Below are positions 1 through 7,531 of a DNA stretch of 55,520 nt, piece after piece. The position numbers were made by a program, and so were the translations under genes. The notes beneath the pieces are model-generated. The model did no database searches, was not told where the DNA came from, and saw nothing but the letters and a program-made list of their open reading frames with translations. This DNA comes from Bacillota bacterium (GTDB lineage Bacteria > Bacillota > Dethiobacteria > DTU022), in NCBI GenBank assembly GCA_019428945.1, contig JAHYJM010000008.1, positions 1 through 55,520 of the forward strand, given 5' to 3'. Positions within the stretch are counted from its first letter, which is position 1, and each line of letters starts with the position of its first letter.

Positions 1-63
1 AAAAAACACTTTAAGTTCTCAGGATTAAAAAGAGAGGGCAGGCTGATTCATTTTGAAGTGTAG
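1..63 (+). CDS. possible C-terminal tail of an upstream gene (partial)
   Basis: Frame 1 is open from the window edge for 20 codons and stops at TAG 61-63. The tail is basic and ends IHFEV. Genes just upstream of selC are often selB or selA, so this may be the end of one of them, but 20 residues are too few to recognise. It could also be a chance open frame. Confidence 0.25.
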   Translation, partial: KKHFKFSGLKREGRLIHFEV

Positions 64-289
64 CTTATTGATACGCGATCACTTGGACTCTCACAATACT
101 GATAAGCAGTAAACTGCACTAAGCGGCGCCTAGGGGATGGTTCGAACTTCAAGTAGCGTAGCAAAGGCTGAAGGGAAGATTTTGAAGCTGTCCCCTTGGT
201 ATATTGATGAATGTTTCAGTCTTGTTTTTTACCAGGTCTATTGATACAATAAGCCGTGGAGCCTTAAGTGGTGGGCTTCAGAGATACAT

Positions 290-383
290 GGGAGTAGTTA
301 GCGGCCTGGTGGCGCTCCTGGTCTTCAAAACCAGTGGCAGGGCAACCCTCTGCGGTGGGTTCGATTCCCATCTGCTCCCGCCA
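290..383 (+). tRNA. selC: tRNA-Sec (anticodon TCA), selC
   Basis: This is a 94-nt tRNA with encoded CCA at 381-383. The acceptor stem is 8 bp (290-297 with 372-379), longer than the usual 7 and diagnostic of selenocysteine tRNA. The anticodon arm reads CTGGT, CTTCAAA, ACCAG, giving anticodon TCA, which decodes UGA. A long variable arm and a GGTTCGATTCC T-arm follow. It implies UGA recoding in this genome, and a candidate selenoprotein lies at 7177-7491. selA, selB and selD are not in the window, although selB could end just upstream. Confidence 0.96.
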
Positions 384-473
384 ATATATCCCTAAAAATA
401 AGGATCTGTTAAATAACCCACATTAATAACTTCTTAAAAGTAATGTTCCCTTAAAAACGTCAGGTTGGAAGGC

Positions 474-929
474 TCACTTGCTAAGTTCTTCTATGATCTC
501 TTCAATATCCGGTAATTCCGAGATGGGATAAACTTTTACAAAGGCCACTTTCTGATTTTCATCGATAATGATATTAGCTCTTTCGGAGGTGCCTTTCTCT
601 TCAATAAAAATGCCGTATAACTTTGCAACCTTTCCATGCTCCCAAAAATCACAAAGCAACTGGGTATGCACAATATTTAAACTCTTTGCCCAGGCTTTTT
701 TACAGGGAACTGAATCGACACTGAGACCGAAGGCGATTGTGTTTAGTTTAAGAAATTCCACTCTTTTTGCTTCTAGCGACTCCATCTGTTTTGCACAGAC
801 ATTTGTCCAAGCCAAAGGGTGAAAAGAGAGCAGGACTTTCTTCCCCGAGAAGTCTTTTAAATCAATTTCTTTACCGTGTTGATCCTTTAAGGAAAAAAGC
901 TTGGCTGAATCCTCCACTTTGATTCTCAT
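474..929 (-). CDS. peroxiredoxin (AhpC/TSA family, AhpE/BCP-like)
   Basis: This 151-residue thioredoxin-fold peroxidase is expected to reduce peroxides with a peroxidatic cysteine in the cytoplasm. The family motif appears as HPLAWTNVC with Cys45 as the peroxidatic residue, preceded by Pro38 and Thr42. Another Cys near residue 77 (VPCKKAW) is a possible resolving residue. The length is normal for BCP/AhpE-type enzymes. The ATG is preceded by GGGAGG at about 8 nt. Peroxiredoxins of this class are sometimes selenoproteins, but here the catalytic codon is Cys. It is a single gene convergent with selC. Confidence 0.88.
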   Translation of the reverse strand: MRIKVEDSAKLFSLKDQHGKEIDLKDFSGKKVLLSFHPLAWTNVCAKQMESLEAKRVEFLKLNTIAFGLSVDSVPCKKAWAKSLNIVHTQLLCDFWEHGKVAKLYGIFIEEKGTSERANIIIDENQKVAFVKVYPISELPDIEEIIEELSK

Positions 930-1238
930 ATCCTTAAGCCTCCCTGTGTTGAATAAATTTAGTTGACAGACTTTGTTTATATTTCTCTATCAAGGTTTTA
1001 TAAACCTTTACGTAACTTTCTTGATAATCTATACTTTCAGCAATTAAAAATGGTTTTATCCAGAGCAGACGAGAGAAACAGCATGATGGCTCTAAAGTAA
1101 CCTGCTTGCAGGTAAGGTGCTCATACCGCCAATAGGCTTTCTATAATACCATAAGATTGTAGCATTGCATTATTCAATTTAAACTGCTATGCTCAAGCTC
1201 ACAGATATATGCTATCCGGTTGAAAGAAAGGGACAGAT
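930..1238. other. intergenic region, divergent promoters presumed
   Basis: About 300 bases separate the peroxiredoxin from the next rightward gene. There is a 7-bp inverted repeat AAGGTTT/AAACCTT at 992-1008 and a TTGACA at 963-968 on the plus strand without a well-placed -10. I see no open frame, tRNA or known riboswitch core. It presumably holds the peroxiredoxin promoter. Confidence 0.4.
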
Positions 1239-1298
1239 CTGAAAAGCCAAAAATTTAATTTAAAGATATTTAGTCTTCTGCTGTTATGTTGGATTATT

Positions 1299-1868
1299 TT
1301 GGTTTTGTATCCGCAGCCAGGACTTTTTGCTGTTTCTCTGTACCGTCTGCATAAGCCACCTCTGGAACCAGCACTTGTATCAGATCTAGCTTCTGAACTA
1401 TGGGGTGCTGCTCCAGATGAAATTCAAGAAACAGTCTATATTTGGTTGCCTTATAGCTACGACTGGCAGACTTATAATATGCCCTGGTACTTTCCAACTT
1501 TGGAAGAGGCGCTTGAAACCGGCAGAGGCGATTGTAAGGCCCGGTACTTACTTTTTGCTTCGCTTCTTGAAGAACTTGAGATCCCCTATCAAAAAAATCT
1601 ATCCTTAAGTCATATTTGGGTCAGCTACGAAGGTAAAATCGATAATAGAATTGAAAATGAAGGTGAATCGTTTGTGACTTTCGATGAAACAGGGCGAGCC
1701 AGCTTCAGTTTTCCTCGAACCAGCCTGAGCCGTTTTGTTGACACATTTAAGCACAGTTTCTGGGAAATAATGCCCCCGGTTAAAAAGATACTTCTGGCTT
1801 TAGGTTTCCCTGTTGCCTTTATTTTAACACCTCAAAGCATGCAAAATAAGAAGTTTATCGGTATTTAA
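1299..1868 (+). CDS. transglutaminase-like cysteine protease-fold protein, membrane-anchored
   Basis: The core has the transglutaminase-like signature GDCKARYLLFASLLEEL, where Cys would be the nucleophile, followed by SHIWVSYEGK with the catalytic His and FVTFDE with a candidate Asp. The start is uncertain. TTG 1299 opens a 189-residue product, but the frame is open upstream to 1224 and the added stretch encodes a Lys-rich end plus a hydrophobic segment (IFSLLLLCWIILVL), a good signal anchor. A GAAAGGGA ribosome site at about 1226-1233 favours a non-canonical start such as CTG 1239. The catalytic domain would then lie outside the membrane. Substrate unknown. A hydrophobic stretch near the C-terminus (ILLALGFPVAFIL) could be a second membrane segment. 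The gene stands alone, with a terminator downstream. Confidence 0.7.
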   Translation: MVLYPQPGLFAVSLYRLHKPPLEPALVSDLASELWGAAPDEIQETVYIWLPYSYDWQTYNMPWYFPTLEEALETGRGDCKARYLLFASLLEELEIPYQKNLSLSHIWVSYEGKIDNRIENEGESFVTFDETGRASFSFPRTSLSRFVDTFKHSFWEIMPPVKKILLALGFPVAFILTPQSMQNKKFIGI

Positions 1869-1920
1869 GCAGATTAAGCTTGGGTTATGACAACTGCATC
1901 TGCTTATTTCCTGTGTGGAG

Positions 1921-1950
1921 CCTCTTACCCTTTTGGTAAGGGGTTTTTTT
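1921..1950 (+). terminator. intrinsic terminator
   Basis: A 9-bp stem (CCTCTTACC with GGTAAGGGG, one G-T pair), a 5-nt loop, then seven T. It ends the transglutaminase-like gene. Confidence 0.9.
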
Positions 1951-2093
1951 GCGTTAAATATTCAGCAGATTTTATTTATATAAATAAACTATAGATGCAA
2001 GTTGAAGCATTAGCTATATCTATTTGCCTGTATAGATAATTATCCATAATATATATCTATTACCAAAAATATTGATCAGGTGGTGGTTAATCT

Positions 2094-3179
2094 GTGAAAA
2101 ATTTTCTAGCAACGCGGTGGGGTATTATTGCAGTCGGTGGTTTTATTGGTATTTTAGCTTCTTTACTACAGTATTGGGGCAACCCGGCCAACATGGGTAT
2201 TTGTGTTGCCTGCATGGAGCGAGATATTGCTGGAGCCCTCGGATTGCACCGGGCAGCGGTTGTCCAGTACATGCGTCCCGAAATTATCGGTTTTGTCCTC
2301 GGTTCTTTTGCGGCAGCCTATTTATTTAAAGAATTCAGATCAAGGCTTGGTTCTGCTCCCATAGTCAGGTTTGTACTAGGTGTTTTTGCCATGATCGGCG
2401 CCCTGATTTTTCTTGGTTGTCCATGGCGAGCGCTATTGCGTTTGGCCGGTGGTGACTTGAATGCAATTTTGGGTTTAGCCGGTTTAGCTGTGGGAATTTG
2501 GATAGGTACCTTATTCTTAAGAAATGGCTATAATTTAGGGCGCACTCATAAAACCCATACATCAGCCGGTTGGATTATGCCATTAATTATGCTTGGTTTT
2601 CTGGTGATTATGCTTTTTAATCCCCAGATCAGCGGCGAGAATCAGAGTGGCCTACTATTTTATAGCGTTGAAGGGCCGGGCTCTATGCATGCGCCATTGA
2701 TTGTTTCACTGGTTGCCGGCCTTTTAGTTGGATTTCTGGCTCAAAAAAGTCGGTTTTGCACCATGGGCGCTATCCGCGACCTAATTTTGTTTAAGCAAAC
2801 TCACCTTTTCGGTGGACTGGTTGCTCTTGTAATTACAGCATTTCTTGCAAACCTGGTGCTTGGCCAGTTTAATGCAGGTTTTGTTGGCCAACCAGTGGCC
2901 CACAACATGCATTTCTGGAACTTTGCCGGGATGGGGCTGGCCGGGCTTGCTTTTGCTCTCGCCGGTGGGTGCCCCGGAAGACAGCTATTCCTCTCTGGTG
3001 AAGGTGACGGTGATGCCTCAGTATTTGTGATAGGGATGATTGTCGGGGCCGCTATTGCCCATAATTTTGGTTTGGCCAGTTCTCCGGCAGGCGTTACGAC
3101 CGCCGGTATTGGCGCTTTAATTGTAGGGGTGATAGTTTGTATTACGATCGGTTTAACTATGAAAGATAAAGCAGCATAA
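2094..3179 (+). CDS. yedE: YedE/YeeE-family membrane transporter, probably selenium-linked
   Basis: This is a 361-residue polytopic membrane protein with about 9-10 hydrophobic segments. It has the two hallmark YeeE/YedE half-motifs: KSRFCTMGAIRD in the middle and GGCPGRQLFLSGEGDGDA in the C-terminal half, both with conserved Cys. Family members move thiosulfate or related sulfur or selenium compounds, and the YedE type next to a TusA-like gene is a recognised selenium-metabolism pair. Proximity to selC supports a selenium role here, though the substrate is inferred. The start is GTG 2094 behind AGGTGGT. It forms an operon with the TusA-like gene 25 bp downstream. Confidence 0.85.
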   Translation: MKNFLATRWGIIAVGGFIGILASLLQYWGNPANMGICVACMERDIAGALGLHRAAVVQYMRPEIIGFVLGSFAAAYLFKEFRSRLGSAPIVRFVLGVFAMIGALIFLGCPWRALLRLAGGDLNAILGLAGLAVGIWIGTLFLRNGYNLGRTHKTHTSAGWIMPLIMLGFLVIMLFNPQISGENQSGLLFYSVEGPGSMHAPLIVSLVAGLLVGFLAQKSRFCTMGAIRDLILFKQTHLFGGLVALVITAFLANLVLGQFNAGFVGQPVAHNMHFWNFAGMGLAGLAFALAGGCPGRQLFLSGEGDGDASVFVIGMIVGAAIAHNFGLASSPAGVTTAGIGALIVGVIVCITIGLTMKDKAA

Positions 3180-3204
3180 AGCTTCTCAAGGAGGAATATA
3201 TAGT

Positions 3205-3420
3205 ATGTCTAATGTTGTTGATGCCAGAGGGCTATCCTGCCCCCAACCGGTTATTATGACTGTGGATGAAATCAAAAAAATGGAACAGGGCGAAATTACT
3301 GTCCTGGTTGATACAGATACGGCAAAAGAGAATGTAAGCCGTGCTGCAAAGTCGAAGGGTTGGTCGGTATTAGAAATTAATCCTGACGAGGAAGGTTACA
3401 AAATCAGGATCGGAAAGTGA
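3205..3420 (+). CDS. TusA/SirA-like sulfur (selenium) carrier protein, YedF N-terminal type
   Basis: This 71-residue protein is a complete TusA-fold domain with the LSCPQP motif, in which Cys carries a persulfide or perselenide. ATG 3205 follows a CAAGGAGGA ribosome site. Selenium-associated YedF proteins are about 190-200 residues with a second DsrE-like domain; this one stops after the first domain, so it is either a stand-alone TusA-like partner of YedE or a shortened YedF. Co-transcription with yedE is expected, and a strong hairpin follows directly. Confidence 0.85.
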   Translation: MSNVVDARGLSCPQPVIMTVDEIKKMEQGEITVLVDTDTAKENVSRAAKSKGWSVLEINPDEEGYKIRIGK

Positions 3421-3427
3421 TGCCTAT

Positions 3428-3492
3428 GAAGGCTAAGGGCACTGGCTGGATGATCATGAAATACCCAGTGATGCCATAGCCTTCTTTCTTTC
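3428..3492 (+). terminator. terminator of yedE-tusA operon
   Basis: A long hairpin: outer 8-bp stem GAAGGCTA/TAGCCTTC (3428-3484), inner stem CACTGG/CCAGTG, then TTTCTTTC. Confidence 0.75.
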
Positions 3493-3707
3493 TGCGGATG
3501 AATAAATTGACAATTATATTAGGAAATTGTTATGATTGCGTAAACACGCAATAGATGCTGAACCAGTTTCTCCAATCCCGAATCTTTTTGAACCCCATGA
3601 ATTTCTCCTAATTATACCTCCAAATGATGCAGCAGAGGATCGCATCCAAACTCTTGTATCTTTTACAAGAGAGAGGGTAATACTTCTAATGATATAGAGG
3701 TAGGCTT
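3493..3707 (+). other. intergenic stretch with a short gene-like open frame
   Basis: After the terminator, one frame reads as plausible protein for about 54 codons (about 3536 to the TAG at 3695-3697, containing PVSPIPNLFEPHEF and FLLIIPPNDAAED) but has no good start and an in-frame TGA at its beginning. Another frame starts with ATG at 3499 and runs 18 codons. This could be a decayed gene. No family recognised. The MBL gene's promoter must also lie here. Confidence 0.3.
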
Positions 3708-4598
3708 ATGTACGAAAAAGTTGCCGATAATATCTACTTCATTGAAGGTGAGAACAGGGGGCGGGATCCCTATTCAAATTCTCTGTTAATTGATGATCAG
3801 GTAAAAGTATTAATCGATACCGGTATCGGACCTGATAGGATTAAACGGGTGAGTGAAGATTTTGACATAGATCTTATTTTCTTATCGCATGGGCATGAAG
3901 ATCATATAGCTGGTAACCCATCTTTCCCGGCGACAAGTATTGGAGTCCACGTAAATGATGTAATGGCTGTAAAAGAGGTCAGCCACCAGCTTAAACTTTT
4001 TGGAGTTACTGGAACTGATTTGGAAGAGGTTACAAATTGGGTCCTTAGAGACATGTTTCAGCTTAAGGATTCCAGAGTAGATTTTGAATTCGATCATGGA
4101 GATTGTTTTTCATTTGGAGCTTATGAAATGAATGTTATCCATACTCCTGGGCATTGTGCCGGTCATTGCTGTTTTTTGATTCCATCTGCCAGGCTTTTAT
4201 TTCTTGCTGACATAAGTCTATCTTCCTTTGGGCCGCTTTACAACAAGGTTGATTCAAATCTTGAGCAGTTTATCAGCTCCATTGAATTGCTAAAAACTAC
4301 AGATTTTGAAGTTGCTATATCAAGTCACAAGGGAATATTTTCTGATCGAAATAAGGTCTTAATAAATTTAGAGTTATTCCGGGAGAAAATATTTCAGAGA
4401 GATGAAGCGCTGTTTCGATTTCTTCAAAGAGAACGAACCCTTGATGAAATTGCTGATGAGGCAATTGTATACGGAGTAATTCCCGAGCCCAGGGCAATGT
4501 ATACCTTTCTGGAGAAAACAATGATTTCCAAGCATTTGAAACGTTTAATGGCTAAAGGTCTCGTTAAAGAAACTGACAGGGGATATATCATTTTCTGA
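3708..4598 (+). CDS. MBL-fold metallo-hydrolase with C-terminal winged-helix-like tail
   Basis: This 296-residue protein has the metallo-beta-lactamase motif SHGHEDHIAG (HxHxDH), then HTPGHCAGHCC, then the metal-bridging Asp in LFLADISL and a final His in ISSHKG, so the dinuclear metal site looks complete. Roughly the last 70 residues resemble a helical winged-helix domain (ISKHLKRLMAKGLVKETDRGY), as in beta-lactamase-like hydrolases of the LACTB2 type. The exact substrate is unknown: thioester, glyoxalase II-like and nucleic-acid roles are all possible. Monocistronic; ATG 3708 follows TAGAGGTAGG. Confidence 0.85.
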   Translation: MYEKVADNIYFIEGENRGRDPYSNSLLIDDQVKVLIDTGIGPDRIKRVSEDFDIDLIFLSHGHEDHIAGNPSFPATSIGVHVNDVMAVKEVSHQLKLFGVTGTDLEEVTNWVLRDMFQLKDSRVDFEFDHGDCFSFGAYEMNVIHTPGHCAGHCCFLIPSARLLFLADISLSSFGPLYNKVDSNLEQFISSIELLKTTDFEVAISSHKGIFSDRNKVLINLELFREKIFQRDEALFRFLQRERTLDEIADEAIVYGVIPEPRAMYTFLEKTMISKHLKRLMAKGLVKETDRGYIIF

Positions 4599-4760
4599 AA
4601 TATTTTGATGGCAAGCTGTGACGGCCAGGCAAAAGTATTGATTTAAGATATTCTAACGGTAGTTACTTTTAGTTAATAAGTATAAAAAGTTTTGACAAAA
4701 AGGGATCAGATCTTGTAAGCTATACTAGGTTGCATTTATATCAATAAATGTTTTAAACGG

Positions 4761-4795
4761 CGAGAAGGAAGTAGAGCATTTATATTTCCTTCTCG
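4761..4795 (+). promoter_or_regulatory. leader hairpin ahead of the MATE gene
   Basis: A perfect 10-bp inverted repeat, CGAGAAGGAA (4761-4770) and TTCCTTCTCG (4786-4795), with a 15-nt loop and no T-run. It would sequester the GAAGGAAG purine stretch that could serve TTG 4798, which argues for ATG 4849 as the MATE start or for translational control. Confidence 0.45.
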
Positions 4796-4797
4796 AT

Positions 4798-6261
4798 TTG
4801 TGTGTTAAAGAACAGGTTAGTCATTATATTACGGATGTGAACAGCATGACGGAAAGTAAACAGCAGACTATAAGCGAACCTGCCCTGGTCGGGGGCGATG
4901 GCAAATACAGACCGGTGCTCAGTATTCTGGTTTTGGCCTGGCCGATTGTCATAGAAATGGGTTTGCATACATTTGTGTGGATTTTCGACACCGCCATGGT
5001 AATGAGGCTTGGCGCCCATGAGGCAACAGCCGTTGAATATGGTGCAATTGTGCTGTTCAACTCACTGATGATTCTTGGCGCTCTCGGTATCGGCGCCAAT
5101 TCACTGGTTGCCCGTTACACCGGAGCTAAAGATATGCAGCGGGCTGCATTAACCGGTGGGCAGGCTATCTCAATCAGTTTTTTAATTACTGCTCTTTTTA
5201 CAGGGCTTAGCTTGCTCGCTTACCAATCATTTTTTAACTGGATTATTAAGGATACAATTACCGTTGCCCTGACAGAGGATTATTTCTATTATGCCCTGGT
5301 AAGCGGTGGTTTTGCCCTGCTGCCCCTGGTCGTTGCCAGTGGTGTTATCCGTGGTATAGGTAATACCAGGGTGCCAATGATCATAGCTTTGATTGCCAAC
5401 ACTTATAATGTTATTGGTGATTATCTGCTCATTTTCGGTAACTTCGGTTTTCCTGCGCTTGGTGTCAAGGGCGCTGCACTTGCTACCGGTTCGGCCCAGT
5501 TAATAGCACTTGTGCTTTCGATCGGTTATCTTTTATGGCATAAGGGAATACTTCCTTTCAGCCTTAAATCTCTATTTCCATTCGATAAGGAAGTTATCAG
5601 GCAGGTTTTAAAATTGAGTATCCCTGCCGGTGCGGAAGAGCTTACACATAGCGGCAGCCGTATGATTACAGCAAGCTGGATAACTGTATTGGGTCCGGTG
5701 GCCTTTGCAGCCAATGCTGCAGCCATAGCGGCAGAAGCATTTTCTTTCATGCCCGGCCAGGCTTTTGCGATAGCAGCTACCACACTGGTCGGACAGCGGC
5801 TGGGTGCAGGTTACATTAGGCAGGCCCGGGATACCGGTTATTGGGCTGTTGCTATCGGCACAGCGCTGATGAGCGCATTTGGCCTGGTTTTCTTCTTTTT
5901 CCCATACCTGGTAATGAGTTTATTTGATCCGCCTGATCCTGAGGTTCTGAGGTTGGGTATTTTATGCCTGCAAATAGCTGCAGTTGAACAGCCTTTTATC
6001 GCCCTGACAATGATATTTTCAGGCGCCCTCAAAGGTACCGGAGATACAAAGGGGCCTTTTAGAATTGGTCTATACAGCAATCTTTTTGTGCGTCTGCCTT
6101 TAATTTACCTGGTGATCTATGTATTACATCTTGAAGTTTATTACATCTGGTGGGTTACGGCAATTCAGTATGCGGTGAGCGCTTTACTGCTTTATATCCG
6201 CTATCGCCGTAAAGACTGGAGCAGCCTTGAACCTCTGCCCACAACTGAAAATGTGGGTTAA
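4798..6261 (+). CDS. MATE-family multidrug/toxin efflux transporter
   Basis: This is a 12-segment membrane protein of the MATE family (NorM/DinF superfamily), an Na+- or H+-driven exporter of organic cations or metabolites. Two homologous six-helix halves are visible, the first starting LSILVLAWPIVIEMGLHTF and the second LKLSIPAGAEELTHSGSR. RGIGNTRVPMI and LKGTGDTKGP are the matching family motifs in each half. The TTG at 4798 opens 487 residues; ATG 4849 would give 470 and starts closer to the usual family N-terminus. Substrate unknown. The next gene starts 20 bp downstream and is probably co-transcribed. Confidence 0.9.
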   Translation: MCVKEQVSHYITDVNSMTESKQQTISEPALVGGDGKYRPVLSILVLAWPIVIEMGLHTFVWIFDTAMVMRLGAHEATAVEYGAIVLFNSLMILGALGIGANSLVARYTGAKDMQRAALTGGQAISISFLITALFTGLSLLAYQSFFNWIIKDTITVALTEDYFYYALVSGGFALLPLVVASGVIRGIGNTRVPMIIALIANTYNVIGDYLLIFGNFGFPALGVKGAALATGSAQLIALVLSIGYLLWHKGILPFSLKSLFPFDKEVIRQVLKLSIPAGAEELTHSGSRMITASWITVLGPVAFAANAAAIAAEAFSFMPGQAFAIAATTLVGQRLGAGYIRQARDTGYWAVAIGTALMSAFGLVFFFFPYLVMSLFDPPDPEVLRLGILCLQIAAVEQPFIALTMIFSGALKGTGDTKGPFRIGLYSNLFVRLPLIYLVIYVLHLEVYYIWWVTAIQYAVSALLLYIRYRRKDWSSLEPLPTTENVG

Positions 6262-6281
6262 TATTCGAGGAAGGTGTGGTG

Positions 6282-6785
6282 ATGGAAGTGGATCAGCTCA
6301 GTCGTGAACAACTATTGGACCTGCTTAACGATTTTGCCAAACGCTGGCTGGCGCATGATGGCCTCTGGTTTCAAGAGGTTGAAAAAGCATATGGTATGGA
6401 TGAAGCGATCAGGCTTGACGCCGGGGCCTGGGAGCACTTTACGGTTATTGAAGCTCAACGGATCATGAAAATTTTAAACCTTGAACCTGGAGGAGGACTT
6501 CCTGCCCTGAAAAAAGCGCTTGAATATCGCCTTTATGCTTTCATCAACAAACAGGAAATTATTCAGCCGGATCAAAATAGATTAATATTTCGGATGAAAG
6601 ACTGTCGGGTGCAATCAGCGCGAAGGCGAAAAGAAATGCCGGAATTTCCCTGCAAGCCGGTAGGCCAGGTGGAATACAGCGGTTTTGCCGGCACGATTGA
6701 TTCACGGATAAAAACAAAATGTCTTTGCTGCCCTCCTGATGAACATCCTGAAAATTATTATTGCGCCTGGGAATTTACGATATGA
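6282..6785 (+). CDS. DUF6125-type Cys-containing protein of unknown function
   Basis: This 167-residue soluble protein has an N-terminal helical part (LSREQLLDLLNDFAKRWLAHDGLWF) and a C-terminal part with a Cys cluster (CRVQSAR, FPCKPV, KCLCCPPDEH, YYCAWEF). The spacing suggests metal or Fe-S binding. I recognise the pattern of the DUF6125 family, common in anaerobes, whose role is not known to me. ATG 6282 has GAGGAAGG at about 7 nt; GTG 6276 is an alternative. It lies 20 bp behind the MATE gene. Confidence 0.7.
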   Translation: MEVDQLSREQLLDLLNDFAKRWLAHDGLWFQEVEKAYGMDEAIRLDAGAWEHFTVIEAQRIMKILNLEPGGGLPALKKALEYRLYAFINKQEIIQPDQNRLIFRMKDCRVQSARRRKEMPEFPCKPVGQVEYSGFAGTIDSRIKTKCLCCPPDEHPENYYCAWEFTI

Positions 6786-6788
6786 TGC

Positions 6789-6816
6789 TTGCAAGATTAT
6801 AATATTATGATATAAT
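6789..6816 (+). promoter_or_regulatory. sigma-A promoter of the arsR-hesB(Sec)-desulforedoxin operon
   Basis: TTGCAA (6789-6794), 16-bp spacer, TATAAT (6811-6816). The spacer and flanks are AT-rich with dyad symmetry (ATAATATTAT), as in ArsR/SmtB operators, so autoregulation is likely. Confidence 0.65.
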
Positions 6817-6840
6817 AATATACGAGGAGGGGAGCCCGTT

Positions 6841-7122
6841 ATGGATGTAGCCAGTGAAATGAACCTGATCAAAGATAAAGCATCGCTGCTTAAAGCTTTG
6901 TCAAATCCTGTAAGGTTATGCATTGTAAGAGAGCTGCTGCAAAGAGAATGCTGTAATGTTTCGTCCATGCAAAATTGCCTTCAGCTGTCACAATCAACAG
7001 TGTCACAACACCTCGGGCGTTTGAGAGATATGGGTATTATCAGTGGTGAGCGAAAGGGAACTGAGGTTCATTACAGGGTATCCAGTGATGAGGCTGCCAA
7101 GATAATAAGGGTTCTCTTCTAA
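6841..7122 (+). CDS. ArsR/SmtB-family transcriptional regulator
   Basis: This 93-residue winged-helix repressor has the family core KALSNPVRLCIVRELL, the recognition helix LSQSTVSQHLGRLRDMGII and the wing ERKGTEVHYRV. A Cys pair (RECCNVSSM) and Cys29 in RLCIV lie in or near the alpha-3 effector region, suggesting metal, metalloid or thiol sensing, although the pattern is not an exact ELCVCDL site. It probably represses its own operon from the AT-rich dyad at the promoter and releases on oxidative or metal(loid) signals. The selenoprotein gene begins 54 bp downstream. Confidence 0.9.
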   Translation: MDVASEMNLIKDKASLLKALSNPVRLCIVRELLQRECCNVSSMQNCLQLSQSTVSQHLGRLRDMGIISGERKGTEVHYRVSSDEAAKIIRVLF

Positions 7123-7176
7123 AATAAACTCAAAACGGAGATTTTGGTTGCTCCGAAAATTGTGGGAGGGATAATT

Positions 7177-7491
7177 GTGCTTAAATTAAGCGATACAGCT
7201 AAAGAAAAGTTTATCGAATTTTTAGCTGAGGAAAAGAAAGAAAATGCGCATGTAAGGATCTATGTCAGCGGTGTTGGCTGAGGTGGACCAAGGTACGGCC
7301 TGACTCTGGAAGAGTCGGTTCAGGAAGAAAAAGATGTTGTAGAAGAAGCAGAAGGCATAAAATTCATATTTGACAAAGATATAGCTTATTTCCTCGATGG
7401 AAAGTCAATTGATTATCATGACGGCCCCCGGGGCGGTTTTTCCATTAATGATGCTAACCCATCAAAAAGCTGTGGAGATTGCAGCTGTTAA
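7177..7491 (+). CDS. HesB/IscA-like selenoprotein (TGA at codon 35 read as Sec)
   Basis: GTG 7177 (GGGAGGG at 6 nt) opens a 104-residue frame interrupted only by TGA 7279-7281. The context VSGVG-U-GGPRYGLTLEES is the HesB/IscA-type loop, with Sec at residue 35, where IscA has its first cluster-binding Cys. The C-terminus CGDCSC places Cys at 99, 102 and 104, near the IscA C-terminal pair. Translation either side of the TGA stays family-like, selC lies 7 kb upstream, and a hairpin sits 18 nt after the TGA. HesB-like selenoproteins are a known bacterial family of uncertain function; Fe-S carriage or redox chemistry is plausible. Ordinary gene callers will miss it or split it. It sits between ArsR and a desulforedoxin. 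Confidence 0.88.
7279..7318 (+). promoter_or_regulatory. bacterial SECIS element (UGA plus downstream hairpin)
   Basis: A 7-bp stem, CTGACTC (7300-7306) with GAGTCGG (7312-7318, one T-G pair), closes a 5-nt loop TGGAA. Loop G residues lie about 26 nt after the UGA, within the usual bacterial SECIS distance, and G in the apical loop is the main SelB contact. The element is inside the coding region, as expected in bacteria. Confidence 0.7.
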
Positions 7492-7531
7492 ATTAGATAT
7501 ACCGGCCACGGTTGTTGAAAGGAGATATTCT

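Noticed and set aside
204-395. 63-codon plus-strand open frame
   Set aside because: It runs through the tRNA-Sec gene and has no ribosome site; the tRNA explains the sequence.
1294-1497. Minus-strand frame across the transglutaminase-like gene
   Set aside because: Antisense shadow: composition and motifs belong to the plus-strand protein.
4692-4726. Sigma-A promoter before the MATE gene (TTGACA to TATACT)
   Set aside because: The spacer is 23 bp, too long for sigma-A; either box could belong to another promoter I could not complete.
7177-7278. HesB-like gene as a pseudogene broken at TGA 7279
   Set aside because: Reading continues in frame with family residues for 69 more codons, a SECIS-like hairpin follows and selC is present; recoding explains it better.
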